64,000 bases of DNA from JADFWK01 sp035527895 (lineage in GTDB: Bacteria; Desulfobacterota; DSM-4660; Desulfatiglandales; B25-G16): assembly GCA_035527895.1 (NCBI GenBank), contig DATKZQ010000081.1, forward strand, positions 3,031 to 67,030. The letters run 5' to 3'. How positions within the stretch are numbered: position 1 is the stretch's first letter; the number at the start of each line of letters is the position of its first letter. Below are positions 17,560 to 26,324 of this stretch, one piece after another. The notes below the pieces were generated by a model. It did not search any database and was not told the origin of the DNA. It saw only the letters and a list, made by a program, of their open reading frames with translations. A program made the translations under genes and the position numbers.

Positions 17560-18897
17560 TCATTCTTGCGCCGGCCCGTTCACCATGGAAGAAAAGATGC
17601 TCCAGGACCGAAGTATCTGTACTGCCCTGTTCAGCTGGTTGTCGTTGGCAATGCGTTCTTGGATGTCCTCCTTTTCGTCAGCCGATACGTCTCCCTCTCG
17701 CTCCTCTTCCGCCTCCGGGGTCTCGCTCTCGAGATGACCTTGCAGATCCCTCTCTCTAATGACGGGTCCCTTTTTCACGGTCGGCTTTTCCGCCGGCGGC
17801 ACAAAGGCAACCTCGATATCCGGCTCAATACCGCTCGCTTGAATCGATCTCCCATTCGGAGTGTAGTAAAGCGCTGTTGTTAGACGCAAACCGGAGCCAT
17901 CCGTTAGAGGAAAGAGGGTCTGAACGGAGCCCTTTCCAAAAGTGGTGGATCCCAGGATGAGGGCCCTTTTGTTGTCTTGTAGCGCGCCGGCAACTATTTC
18001 AGATGCGCTGGCACTCCCCTCATTGACAAGAACAACCATGGGATATGTTCGAGATTCCTTGTTCTTATGGGCAACGCTTTTTTGCTCCTTCTTGTCTCGG
18101 CTCTTTATAGAGACAATCACGCCTGCATCAAGGAATTCATCTGCAACCCTTACAGCTTGGGACAGCAGCCCCCCCGGGTTGTTACGGAGATCCAGCACGA
18201 GCCCCTTCAGTTCCTTTTTGCTTTCCGTCTCTCTGAGGGCCTTGACAAGGTCTCGACCGGTATTGCTTTGGAAGTTTGATATCCGTATGTAGCCCAAATC
18301 AAAGGGAAGATAAAATGAGCGTACGCTCTTGATGGGTATTTCATCCCTGGTGATTACAAAATCAATCGGCTTTTCCAGCCCCTTCCTTTGCACCGTCAGC
18401 TTTACCTTGGTGCCCTTGGGTCCCCGTATCAGCTTGACCGCTTCCCGCATCGTCAAATCCTTTGTTGCCTTGTCCCCAACCATAATTATTACATCCCCGG
18501 CCTTCATTCCCGCCTTATCCGCAGGTGTTCCTTCAATGGGGGAGACAACAGTGAGGGCTTTGTCTTTCATCGTTATCACGATCCCCACACCTGGAAAACT
18601 TCCCTTAGTCTCTATCATCAATTCCTTGTAGTCTTCCGGGGTGATAAATGAAGAATGGGGATCCAATGTCTCGACCATGCCCCTTATGGCACCGTAGATA
18701 AGCTCATTAGCATGAGTCTCCTCAACATAGTTCTCTTCAATCTTTCGCAAAACATCGGTGAACACCTCGATGTTCTTGTATGCCTCTTTTGTGTCTGCCA
18801 CAACGTGCCGCGAGCTTCCGCTGATCAGAAGCAAGACTATCAGAATCATGAAAAGAGGTGCCTGATACCATATGTGGTTACGCTTTGTTATTACCAT
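17560..18897 (-). CDS. ctpA: C-terminal processing peptidase, S41 family
   Basis: 445 residues from the ATG at 18897, preceded by a GGGAG site; an upstream ATG at 18918 lacks one. An N-terminal hydrophobic signal/anchor (residues ~8-28) is followed by a PDZ domain and the S41 protease core. The catalytic Ser lies in NEGSASASEIVAGAL and the Lys in FGKGSVQT. The C-terminal tail is charged and Glu-rich. Periplasmic; in other bacteria CtpA trims proteins including peptidoglycan hydrolases and their regulators. It lies downstream of envC and just upstream of yibQ. Confidence 0.93.
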   Translation of the reverse strand: MVITKRNHIWYQAPLFMILIVLLLISGSSRHVVADTKEAYKNIEVFTDVLRKIEENYVEETHANELIYGAIRGMVETLDPHSSFITPEDYKELMIETKGSFPGVGIVITMKDKALTVVSPIEGTPADKAGMKAGDVIIMVGDKATKDLTMREAVKLIRGPKGTKVKLTVQRKGLEKPIDFVITRDEIPIKSVRSFYLPFDLGYIRISNFQSNTGRDLVKALRETESKKELKGLVLDLRNNPGGLLSQAVRVADEFLDAGVIVSIKSRDKKEQKSVAHKNKESRTYPMVVLVNEGSASASEIVAGALQDNKRALILGSTTFGKGSVQTLFPLTDGSGLRLTTALYYTPNGRSIQASGIEPDIEVAFVPPAEKPTVKKGPVIRERDLQGHLESETPEAEEEREGDVSADEKEDIQERIANDNQLNRAVQILRSWSIFSSMVNGPAQE

Positions 18898-19193
18898 CCC
18901 TTTCTCCCTATTTGACATAAATGTTAGCCCGGTATGTAATCGCCGAGCATTCCGAGCGCTCGAGACGATTACCTTAAGGCATTATACCCAGAAAAAGATT
19001 CCCTCGCGACTCATCGTTCGTGGCCCCACATCACGGTTGGAGGCCATTGAGGTATCGCTACAAACCCCGTTTCAATGCAAGTATTAAGCCATCTCACTCC
19101 TGCACAATCGCGCCCCAGGTTGGGTCGACCTGAAATATGGGCATCGGTTGCCACACGCTATCGGTGCAAGACAGTCGTTTTCCCGGCTTATTG

Positions 19194-20366
19194 TTAACCC
19201 TTCCTGCCAAGCCATGCTTTGGGGTCAAGGTGCTCGCCGCCCTTTCTTATCTCAAAATACACCCCAGCACCTGCCTCCCATCCCGGGTTTCCAACGAGGC
19301 CCACCGGCTCATCGGCTGCGACCATATCTCCTTTTTCCCTAACTCGTTCATCGAGATGGGCAAAAATGGTAAAATAGTGCGATCCGTGGTTGACAATTAT
19401 CAGCTGCCCGTATCCTTTAAACCAGCCCGAAAAATCTACTCTGCCGGGAAACACTGCCCTCACCTCCTCACCTGGAGAACCGGTTATATACACTCCCTTT
19501 CTGTGCATAAACGGATTGGATCTAACCAGTTTCGCGTCCCTCAATATCTTTCCCTCTACCGGCATGGGGAGTCTTCCCTTCATTTGCGCAAACCCTCCCG
19601 CCAGGGGCTCCTGCCTTTCTTGTGACTCCAAGCACACCACCGCCTGGCTCAGGGCTTGAGCAGCCCCTCTCAATTCCTCTATGGCCGTTCCGTAGAACTC
19701 CTTCTCCCTGTGCACTCTCATGAGCAAAAAAACCTTCTTTTCAATAGACTCTTGCAGAAATGCTATCCTTTGGTCCTTGTCCTTCCTCAAGGCTTCAAGG
19801 CGTGCCATATTCTCCTTGAGCCTCTGCACCTCATGCTCAACCTGGCTCCTCTGCCCGCCCAAGGTATCGAGCATCTTTCTATCCTGACCCATAAGTGCCT
19901 TTGTGTACTTGATGGTCTTCTGAAATTCTTGCAGAGACGTGGCAGTGACAAGAAGTCGCAGGTATCCAGACCTGCCGAATTTGTAGAAGGCCACCAATCG
20001 CTTTTGAAGGGCTTTTTCGACAGCCATTGCGGAAATGTTGAGCTTCTGAATCCTCTTTTGGCCGCTTTGGATCTCTTGTGAGACCGTTTGTATTGTGTCG
20101 GTCAGTTCTCTTATTTCCTTCTTCTGTTCGGCCACATCCTTTTCCAGTCTTTCCAGTTGACCCAAGAGGTCCCTTTCCTTGCCGTGAACACTATCCAGTT
20201 CTCCTTGCTGCTCCTGCAAGTATTTCTCTATCTGCTGCACCTGGGAACGGTCGCTGTCGCCAGAGGCCGTTTCTTGTGCTCGCCCGAGCCCCCCAGACAA
20301 GGAACTCAGCAAAAAGACAGCCATCATACAAACAGGTGATAGAAAAAGGCGGTTCTGTATATTCAT
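19194..20366 (-). CDS. envC: EnvC-like murein hydrolase activator (degenerate M23 domain)
   Basis: 390 residues: signal peptide (first ~30), a long coiled coil (~40-250), and a C-terminal LytM/M23 domain (~290-385). The zinc ligands of active M23 enzymes appear altered. HRKGVYIT stands where HxxxD is expected and VYFEIR where HxH is expected, while FAHL is retained. This loss is typical of EnvC, which activates amidases under control of FtsEX. Its start overlaps the ftsX stop by four bases, so the pair is translationally coupled, which supports the assignment. Confidence 0.88.
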   Translation of the reverse strand: MNIQNRLFLSPVCMMAVFLLSSLSGGLGRAQETASGDSDRSQVQQIEKYLQEQQGELDSVHGKERDLLGQLERLEKDVAEQKKEIRELTDTIQTVSQEIQSGQKRIQKLNISAMAVEKALQKRLVAFYKFGRSGYLRLLVTATSLQEFQKTIKYTKALMGQDRKMLDTLGGQRSQVEHEVQRLKENMARLEALRKDKDQRIAFLQESIEKKVFLLMRVHREKEFYGTAIEELRGAAQALSQAVVCLESQERQEPLAGGFAQMKGRLPMPVEGKILRDAKLVRSNPFMHRKGVYITGSPGEEVRAVFPGRVDFSGWFKGYGQLIIVNHGSHYFTIFAHLDERVREKGDMVAADEPVGLVGNPGWEAGAGVYFEIRKGGEHLDPKAWLGRKG

Positions 20367-21253
20367 ATTCTAAAAAACCGCCCTAACGATACGGTGCTTC
20401 CGATAAACCCAGTGATGATACTCGTTGCAACCAACAAGATAATGAATTCAGGAGAGAGAAAGATTAAATCAAGAGCACCAAATCCGATCCTGAGGTCTAC
20501 CTCACTCGTTACTATCAAATACCCCAAGAAGAGGATGATAATTGCTACCGAACCACCAAGAAACCCTTGAATTGATCCCTCGATCAGAAAAGGGGTCTTT
20601 ACAAAGCCGTTCGTTGCTCCCACCAGCTTCAGTATTTCAATCTCATCTTTTCTAGAATAGATAGTCAGTTTTATGGTGTTGGTGACGATAAACAGCGCAG
20701 CGAGAAAGAGCAGACCCCCAAAAACCAGACCCACGATCTCTACCGCCCCCATGACAGCCTGAATTCGATCGATCCATTCCTGGCTATATTGCACCTCATC
20801 AACATTTTCGATTCTCTCCAGCTTCTTTTTCAACTCGTAGGGGAGTGAATCATCGATCTCGTCTCTTGAAAGAATAATCTCTAGGGAGGCTGGTAAAGGG
20901 TTTTCTTTGAGCCCATCAAGCAGTCCGGCCTTCTCTCCAAGCTGCCTCCTGAGGCTCTTCATGGCATCGTTCTTGGAAACAAACTTCGCAATGCTTACCG
21001 GATAATCGAGCAGTTGCCTCTGTATGTCTTCGATCGCGCTCCTTTCCGGGTCCTCTTTGAAATAAATGGACATGGTCAGCGTTCTTCCCCGTTCCTGTGT
21101 CCAGGCATTGATGTTTACAAAAGCAAGGACAAAGGCATCAAAGATGAGAAACGCTATGACCATGGTGCCAACGCCTATAAGATGAACCAGCCGATTCTCG
21201 AATATATTCCCCAGGGCCTGCCTGAAAAAATAACGCAAGAACGATATTCTCAT
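20363..21253 (-). CDS. ftsX: Cell division protein FtsX
   Basis: 296 residues. A cytoplasmic N-terminus, a first membrane helix at ~23-45, a periplasmic loop of ~120 residues that in other bacteria binds EnvC, then three further helices in the C-terminal half. The arrangement is standard for FtsX. It forms the FtsEX complex that couples ATP hydrolysis to peptidoglycan hydrolase activation at the septum. Directly adjacent to the ftsE stop and overlapping envC by four bases. Confidence 0.93.
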   Translation of the reverse strand: MRISFLRYFFRQALGNIFENRLVHLIGVGTMVIAFLIFDAFVLAFVNINAWTQERGRTLTMSIYFKEDPERSAIEDIQRQLLDYPVSIAKFVSKNDAMKSLRRQLGEKAGLLDGLKENPLPASLEIILSRDEIDDSLPYELKKKLERIENVDEVQYSQEWIDRIQAVMGAVEIVGLVFGGLLFLAALFIVTNTIKLTIYSRKDEIEILKLVGATNGFVKTPFLIEGSIQGFLGGSVAIIILFLGYLIVTSEVDLRIGFGALDLIFLSPEFIILLVATSIITGFIGSTVSLGRFFRI

Positions 21254-21904
21254 CTAGACTATCCGGCCTTTATTGAGGCTGATTATCCTTTTCATTGTTC
21301 CCGCGAGCAACTCTTGGCTATGTGTTGCCACAATCACCGTGGTCCCTCTCCTGTGAATCTCCTCTAACAGGGCCATTATTTCCATGGTCAATTCATGATC
21401 AAGATTGCCTGTTGGCTCATCGGCCAAAAGGATCAGGGGGTTATTGACGACTGCCCGTGCGATTGCCACTCTCTGTTGTTCCCCACCCGAAAGCTGAGGC
21501 GGGTAGTATCCCTCCTTGTCCGCCAGACCTAAATACCTCAAGGTTTGGTGAACCCGCTTGCGGGTTATGGCCGGCGGTATTCCTGCCACCTCCAAGCTCA
21601 GCGCCACATTTACAAACACATTGCGCCGGGTGAGGAGCTTGAAATCCTGGAAGACCACCCCTATTCTTCGACGGAGCAAGGCGAGTTCCCTATCCCTGAT
21701 CCTGTTCAGGTTTCTTCCGTCGACTACTGCATGCCCACTGGTTGGTTTTTCCGCACAGAAGATCATTTTTAGCAGCGTGGTCTTTCCTGCCCCGCTCGGT
21801 CCCGTTACAAAGACAAACTCCCCTTTTGCCACCTCGACACTGATGTCTATGAGTGCAGGATTCTGTGCCCCAAAGCTTTTATAAACATTGAAGAGTCGGA
21901 TCAT
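21254..21904 (-). CDS. ftsE: Cell division ATP-binding protein FtsE
   Basis: 216 residues, a compact ABC ATPase. Walker A is GPSGAGKTT (~35-43), the signature is LSGGEQQRVAIARA (~138-151), and Walker B is LILLADEPTGNLD (~158-170). It partners FtsX. First gene of the ftsE-ftsX-envC unit, with about 270 bases of non-coding sequence upstream that should hold the promoter. Confidence 0.95.
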   Translation of the reverse strand: MIRLFNVYKSFGAQNPALIDISVEVAKGEFVFVTGPSGAGKTTLLKMIFCAEKPTSGHAVVDGRNLNRIRDRELALLRRRIGVVFQDFKLLTRRNVFVNVALSLEVAGIPPAITRKRVHQTLRYLGLADKEGYYPPQLSGGEQQRVAIARAVVNNPLILLADEPTGNLDHELTMEIMALLEEIHRRGTTVIVATHSQELLAGTMKRIISLNKGRIV

Positions 21905-22174
21905 GGTATCAAGAACGAGCAGTTATTGCCGAGAAAAGCCAGAATGACAGGCACCCCCCCTGACATGTGCACGCAGGTGAGTATTCGGGCCACCCAGATA
22001 GTCCAGTAAGGATGAATTTCAAATACCCTAGGCCGGCCAACCAGTCTTAACCTATAAATACGGTAGGGGTCTACGAGGTTAGTATTAGCAATGTATTGCT
22101 TGGAGTAAAGAAAAAAATCTTAACACGCCTCTAATTGTGCTCAAAGGCCTGCTCAACCATCTCAGGGCCATGCT

Positions 22175-23737
22175 CTACTTGGCATATTCAATGGCCCTGG
22201 TTTCTCGTATTACAGTTACCTTGATCTGTCCCGGATAGGAGAGATCTTTTTCTATCTTCTTCGCTATCTCTCTGCAAATCATGGTTGACTCATAATCGTC
22301 AACCTTATCGCTTTCCACCATTATCCTTAGCTCTCTGCCTGCCTGGATCGCATAAGACTTGTTTACACCTTTAAAGGATTTGGCTATCGTTTCCATATCT
22401 TCCAACCGCTTCACATATGACTCGAACATCTCTCTCCTGGCACCGGGCCGCGCACCGGAAAGAGTGTCAGCAGCCTGAAGCAGCACATCCATTACGGAAG
22501 ACGTTTGAATATCCTCGTGATGAGCTGCTATAGCATGTACTACCTCATCAGGTTCACCATACTTCTTAGCAAGGTCAGCGCCTATCGTTGCATGGGCCCC
22601 CTCAATTTCATGGTCTACTGCCTTACCAATATCGTGCAGAAGTCCGATCCGCTTAGCGAATTTTCCATCCAGCCGTAATTCCGCTGCCATAATGCCGCAC
22701 AAGAAGGCAACTTCAAGAGAGTGCTGAAGGACATTCTGCGCATAACTTGATCTATATCTCAACCGACCAATCAGCTTTATCAGTTCGGGATGTAGACCGT
22801 GAATCCCAATATCAAACGTGGCCTGTTCACCGGCCTCCTTAATGCTCGCCTCAATCTCCCTGGTCGCTCTCTCCACGACCTCTTCAATGCGGGCTGGGTG
22901 AATCCTGCCATCTTCAATCAATCTCTCGAGCGCTATCTTAGCTACCTGTCTGCGCACCGGATTAAAGCCTGACAGCACCACAGCCTCCGGTGTATCATCA
23001 ATAATGAGGTCGATTCCTGTTGCTGCTTCAAGGGCCCGTATATTCCTGCCTTCTCTGCCGATAATCCTCCCCTTCATTTCATCATTTGGTAAGTTCACTA
23101 CGGATACGCTCTCCTCGGTAACATATTCACCGGCATACCGTTTAATAGCCAAGACCAAAATCTCTTGCGCCTTCCTATTCGATATTTCTCGAGTTTCGGT
23201 CTCTATCTTCTTTATGAGTTTGGATGCCTCATGGCGCGCCTCAGATTCCATAGAGGAAACAAGCATCTCTTTAGCTTCCGCTGCCGAAATCCCGGCAACC
23301 CTTTCCAGTTTTCGCCTTTCATCCTCTATGAGACCGCCGAGTTCGTCTTCCGTTTTCTTTAACTCGCTCTGGCGCTGCGCTAAGCTTGCCTCGGTTTTGG
23401 CGTTAGCGCCCTCCCTCTGCTCCAGTTGCTCCGTCTTCTTATCCAGCGTTTCTTCCTTTTGAAACAGTCTTTTCTCTTGGCTTTGCAGTTCCTTTCGTCG
23501 AGACCGTGTCTCCTCCTCGAACTCGATCTTCACCTGATACAGTTTATCTTTGGCCTGAAGCTGGGCCTCCCTCCTGATTGTTTCCGCCTGCTTGCTTGCC
23601 TCAAGAATAACCTTTCTCGAATACTCCTCCGCAGAGTCAAGCTTGCTTTCCACCATTTTCTTGCGAACGATGATACCAATCACCGCTCCTGCTAGGACAC
23701 CTGCCAGCGCAATAATAACAAACTGAGTGATCATCAT
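22175..23737 (-). CDS. rny: Ribonuclease Y
   Basis: 520 residues with the canonical order: N-terminal membrane helix (~5-25), a long coiled coil (~30-200), a KH RNA-binding domain around GRIIGREGRNIRALE (~225-240), and an HD phosphohydrolase domain with LLHDIGKAVDHE at about residue 360 and HHED downstream. It is a membrane-anchored endoribonuclease initiating mRNA decay. It lies downstream of zapA and the candidate 6S RNA on the same strand. Confidence 0.96.
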   Translation of the reverse strand: MMITQFVIIALAGVLAGAVIGIIVRKKMVESKLDSAEEYSRKVILEASKQAETIRREAQLQAKDKLYQVKIEFEEETRSRRKELQSQEKRLFQKEETLDKKTEQLEQREGANAKTEASLAQRQSELKKTEDELGGLIEDERRKLERVAGISAAEAKEMLVSSMESEARHEASKLIKKIETETREISNRKAQEILVLAIKRYAGEYVTEESVSVVNLPNDEMKGRIIGREGRNIRALEAATGIDLIIDDTPEAVVLSGFNPVRRQVAKIALERLIEDGRIHPARIEEVVERATREIEASIKEAGEQATFDIGIHGLHPELIKLIGRLRYRSSYAQNVLQHSLEVAFLCGIMAAELRLDGKFAKRIGLLHDIGKAVDHEIEGAHATIGADLAKKYGEPDEVVHAIAAHHEDIQTSSVMDVLLQAADTLSGARPGARREMFESYVKRLEDMETIAKSFKGVNKSYAIQAGRELRIMVESDKVDDYESTMICREIAKKIEKDLSYPGQIKVTVIRETRAIEYAK

Positions 23738-24030
23738 GGTTACATCACCGCCCTTTGTTTTAGAGGTTGTGCTTGGGGAAAAAGAGGGGTTGATTGTGGC
23801 TCAGTGGAATGATAGGCAGGTGATGCTATGAGCAGGGAAAAAAGACAAAGAACTAACTATTCACACTAAAAACCCATGACATACAATTCTCTTATACAGC
23901 ATACGCTCTCTTCCCTGTACGTTGATTCACCCTCACCTCGCTGTCACCGAAGATCGGGCATGTTTGCCTGTTTATTATAGGTTAAGCAGCAAAGCGCTCC
24001 TTAGCCCAATACTATCAGTCCACTTTTTGC

Positions 24031-24155
24031 GTTCCCCCGCAATCGTGCCGTGCCGGCAACCCTTTTTGAACCTAATACTCATAAGGTGGGCGTTCCGTTA
24101 CCCCGTTAGGTCTCTTTGGCTTTCTCAAAAGAAACACACAGAGGCAAGGGGGAAC
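24031..24155 (-). ncRNA. ssrS: Candidate 6S RNA (core region; true ends uncertain)
   Basis: Between zapA and rny, the minus strand can fold into one long rod with an interrupted middle. GTTCCCCC (24148-24155) pairs perfectly with GGGGGAAC (24031-24038), reinforced by GCC/GGC. A largely unpaired central region follows, and an apical stem ACCTAA/TTAGGT encloses a GC-rich loop. A GC closing stem, internal bubble and apical stem is the 6S RNA plan, and ssrS sits beside zapA in many proteobacteria. The closing helix would probably extend 20-30 bases on each side. Assignment rests on shape and context only. Confidence 0.45.
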
Positions 24156-24219
24156 TCCCTTTCACTATGCTGTTGGATCAAAAGCGTCCCATCAATCACG
24201 AGCACAGCAGGGGAACGAT

Positions 24220-24501
24220 TCAGCCTAATACCAAATCCAGGTTCTGTATCAACCTCTTCGACCTGTCGTTAATCTCGGCTAGTAAATCCTCCTTTTCCTT
24301 TAACAGCTGAAAGTAATCGCCTGCAATATTAAGGGCAGCCAGAATAGCTGTCTTATCGTCTGATATTCCCTTTGCAGAATCACTAACCTCTTTCAGCTTT
24401 TGGTCAACGTATGCAGCCACTTGTAATATTTGCTCTCTATCATCGCTGCCTTTTACAGCGAATTCCCTGTTCTGTATTTTGATTTTAACCGTTGCTGTCA
24501 T
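24220..24501 (-). CDS. zapA: Cell division protein ZapA
   Basis: 93 residues from the ATG at 24501; a TTG at 24519 would add six. The N-terminal strand-rich part (ATVKIKIQNREFAVKG), then REQILQVAAYVDQKL and a C-terminal coiled coil starting at LAALNIAGDYFQLL, match ZapA, which cross-links FtsZ filaments. It begins 18 bases after the stop of the zapB-like gene, forming a two-gene unit. Confidence 0.9.
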   Translation of the reverse strand: MTATVKIKIQNREFAVKGSDDREQILQVAAYVDQKLKEVSDSAKGISDDKTAILAALNIAGDYFQLLKEKEDLLAEINDRSKRLIQNLDLVLG

Positions 24502-24519
24502 GGGGTTTATCGACCACAA

Positions 24520-24753
24520 TCACGCTTCACATTCCGTGATCTTCTCCAAAAGGCTTGCTATTCTCTTTTGAACCACGTCTCTGTCAGCCCTGAGCGTATC
24601 GATCTGGCTCCTTAATGTACCCAGCTCTTCTTGTTGGGTTCTCACCTTTCGTTCTAACATCATCTTCTGCTCGTTAAGGGAACTGACGGCCGAGATGAGT
24701 GATTCTACCTTCTGTTCTAACAGCTCAAACTGTTCTATTTCCTTTAGCCCCAT
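24520..24753 (-). CDS. ZapB-like coiled-coil cell division protein
   Basis: 77 residues, almost entirely heptad-repeat coiled coil (FELLEQKVESLISAVSSLNEQ onward), with no membrane segment. Small coiled-coil proteins of this type directly upstream of zapA are usually annotated as ZapB-like. Sequence is low complexity, so the assignment relies on context. Confidence 0.7.
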   Translation of the reverse strand: MGLKEIEQFELLEQKVESLISAVSSLNEQKMMLERKVRTQQEELGTLRSQIDTLRADRDVVQKRIASLLEKITECEA

Positions 24754-25034
24754 ACAGACCTTATACTGCCCGACACGCTCAGTATATCCTTTTCAGAGTG
24801 AAAGTCAAGTTTTAAGAAGATTCGCGGTTTCTTGTCGCCGGACCGTGTCAACCACCCTCAGGTGAAACCTGACCCAGGCCTCTCCCCGTGTCACCGCGGC
24901 GAAATGCCCGGGCGGGATTTGCAACAGCCAAAGCAACGAAACTCGTCGTTGAGGTCATCAAAGCAGCCGTGGAGAATCCTACAAGGGAACAGGTGTGAGG
25001 TGCTGCGAGGGAGGGTTTACGGGCCGGTCTTCGA
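24754..25034. other. Non-coding gap upstream of the zapB-like gene
   Basis: No firm gene. A TCAGGT-TTC-ACCTGA hairpin lies near 24858-24872 on the minus strand. A 37-codon plus-strand stretch (24888-24998, GTG start) ends in protein-like composition (LVVEVIKAAVENPT) but has an in-frame stop just upstream and no ribosome-binding site. It could be a gene remnant. Confidence 0.4.
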
Positions 25035-25199
25035 TCAAATAAGCCTCAGAAACCGAAGGATAAAGAAGAGGATTCCCACGACCAGACAGAAGATCGAACA
25101 GATCTGGGCGATGAAAAAGAGATAAAAGAGTCTCTTTCTGGTATCCCTGTCTCTCTGAAAAGCACTGTTTCTTCTGTTCATCTCGAGCCTTAGAGTCAT
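25035..25199 (-). CDS. Small single-pass membrane protein, unknown function
   Basis: 54 residues from the ATG at 25199; a second Met at codon 7 (25181) has AAGG upstream and may be the real start. The N-terminal ~22 residues are very basic and polar. A single hydrophobic segment (LFYLFFIAQICSIFCLVVGI and onward) follows, and the tail is RFLRLI. This is a plausible inner-membrane micropeptide upstream of the division genes zapB/zapA. No family recognised. Confidence 0.4.
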   Translation of the reverse strand: MTLRLEMNRRNSAFQRDRDTRKRLFYLFFIAQICSIFCLVVGILFFILRFLRLI

Positions 25200-25317
25200 G
25201 GCAGGTCGTTCACCTTTTTGTTTGAATCACGCATAAGGTCTTGGCGTAACCGTTAAGCTTTTGGCACACGACCCTGGCACTTCGCTTCAGGGTTATAAAT
25301 GAAAGAAACGGGATGGT

Positions 25318-25600
25318 GAGCATGGAGATGTCTTTTTTTGACTGTGCCCCTGGCCCAGACCTGGCTCATACGGCATGAGTAAGGAGAGCATTGATGTGAA
25401 ATACTCTCGTATCCATACAAAACTCCTGAAGCTGAGCGCCAGGGCAGGCCTCTCATCGTTCAAAGGAGTGGGCGTTTCAAAACGGCGTACACAGGCTGGT
25501 ACATTAGTGCTAAGGCTTATGGGGCGGTGCGTCGGTTTGAAACGGCCCTGTATGGGGCCTTGTTGTGAGGGCATAGCAAAAAAAGATATCTCCATGCTCT
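25318..25600. mobile_element. Inverted-repeat element 1 (MITE-like or long RNA hairpin)
   Basis: 283 bp bounded by arms that match at 22 of 25 positions (25318-25342 and 25576-25600), with the core GATGTCTTTTTTTGAC on the left and GCAAAAAAAGATATC on the right. Nested inverted repeats lie inside: GCCCC/GGGGC, and GTTTCAAA/TTTGAAAC near 25471 and 25535. No coding capacity. The same left and right cores, with the same G/A asymmetry, bound element 2 at 45412-45970. No clear target duplication. It sits just downstream of the ATPase operon. Confidence 0.6.
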
Positions 25601-25679
25601 TTTGAATCGCTAGTTTCTTAGGAGGTTCTTAAAAAATGATGGCTTGAGAAAGAAACAAACATATCTGTTGGCGGTGAGC

Positions 25680-26321
25680 TTACTTGCGTGCTTCAAGGGA
25701 TGCCTTAATCTTCTTTAGTCGCATGAAACTTTCCCTCTCGATCTCTTCCATCCTCATTTCTATATGCTTAATCGTTGCCTTGAGCCGGGGGATAACGATG
25801 TATTCCAGCGCATTAACCCTTCTCTTTGTCTTTTCTACCTCTTCGGCAATCCTCCTGACCGACTCTTCAACCTCCGCCAGCCTTACAATGACTGAGAGGG
25901 ATTCCTCAAAGCTCTTGGCAGCATCATCGAGTTTTGCAGTGGTGCTCAAAAAGCCATACCCCCGCTCGTTTATCTTCCTGACCGGGTTTTCAATGCTCAT
26001 AATGGGCACTAACACACCCATTATGTTTTTGGTTGTAAAACCGAGATCGATATCTCGTAAGGTTATCTCGCTTATCTGTTGCATTTCCCGAGATCCAAGC
26101 AAGATCTCAGCCATCAACAGATTACGAAAGGCGGTCTGCAGGTTTACCTCCACCTCCTTTCTCGCGTCTTTATACTCTTTGATTACCACCATGAATTCGG
26201 AGACTAGTGCATCTCGCTTTTCCTTTAACAGTTTATGCCCCTTATCAGCAAGCTTAACCCTTCTTTTGAGCTTCAAGAGCTCCATCCTTGTGGGCTTAAC
26301 GTTCTGTAGGATTTCTGCCAT
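25680..26321 (-). CDS. atpD: V/A-type ATPase subunit D (central stalk)
   Basis: 213 residues, helical, with N-terminal PTRMELLKLKRRVKLADKGH and a C-terminal coiled coil, as in V/A-ATPase subunit D. This is the rotor shaft inside the A3B3 head. Last gene of the nine-gene operon, three bases after the B subunit stop. Confidence 0.93.
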   Translation of the reverse strand: MAEILQNVKPTRMELLKLKRRVKLADKGHKLLKEKRDALVSEFMVVIKEYKDARKEVEVNLQTAFRNLLMAEILLGSREMQQISEITLRDIDLGFTTKNIMGVLVPIMSIENPVRKINERGYGFLSTTAKLDDAAKSFEESLSVIVRLAEVEESVRRIAEEVEKTKRRVNALEYIVIPRLKATIKHIEMRMEEIERESFMRLKKIKASLEARK

Positions 26322-26324
26322 GCC

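Noticed and set aside
24754..25317. tRNA or SRP RNA gene in the gap before the ATPase operon
   Set aside because: No cloverleaf with a TTCRA arm and no SRP GGAAG/AGCAG loop could be found on either strand.
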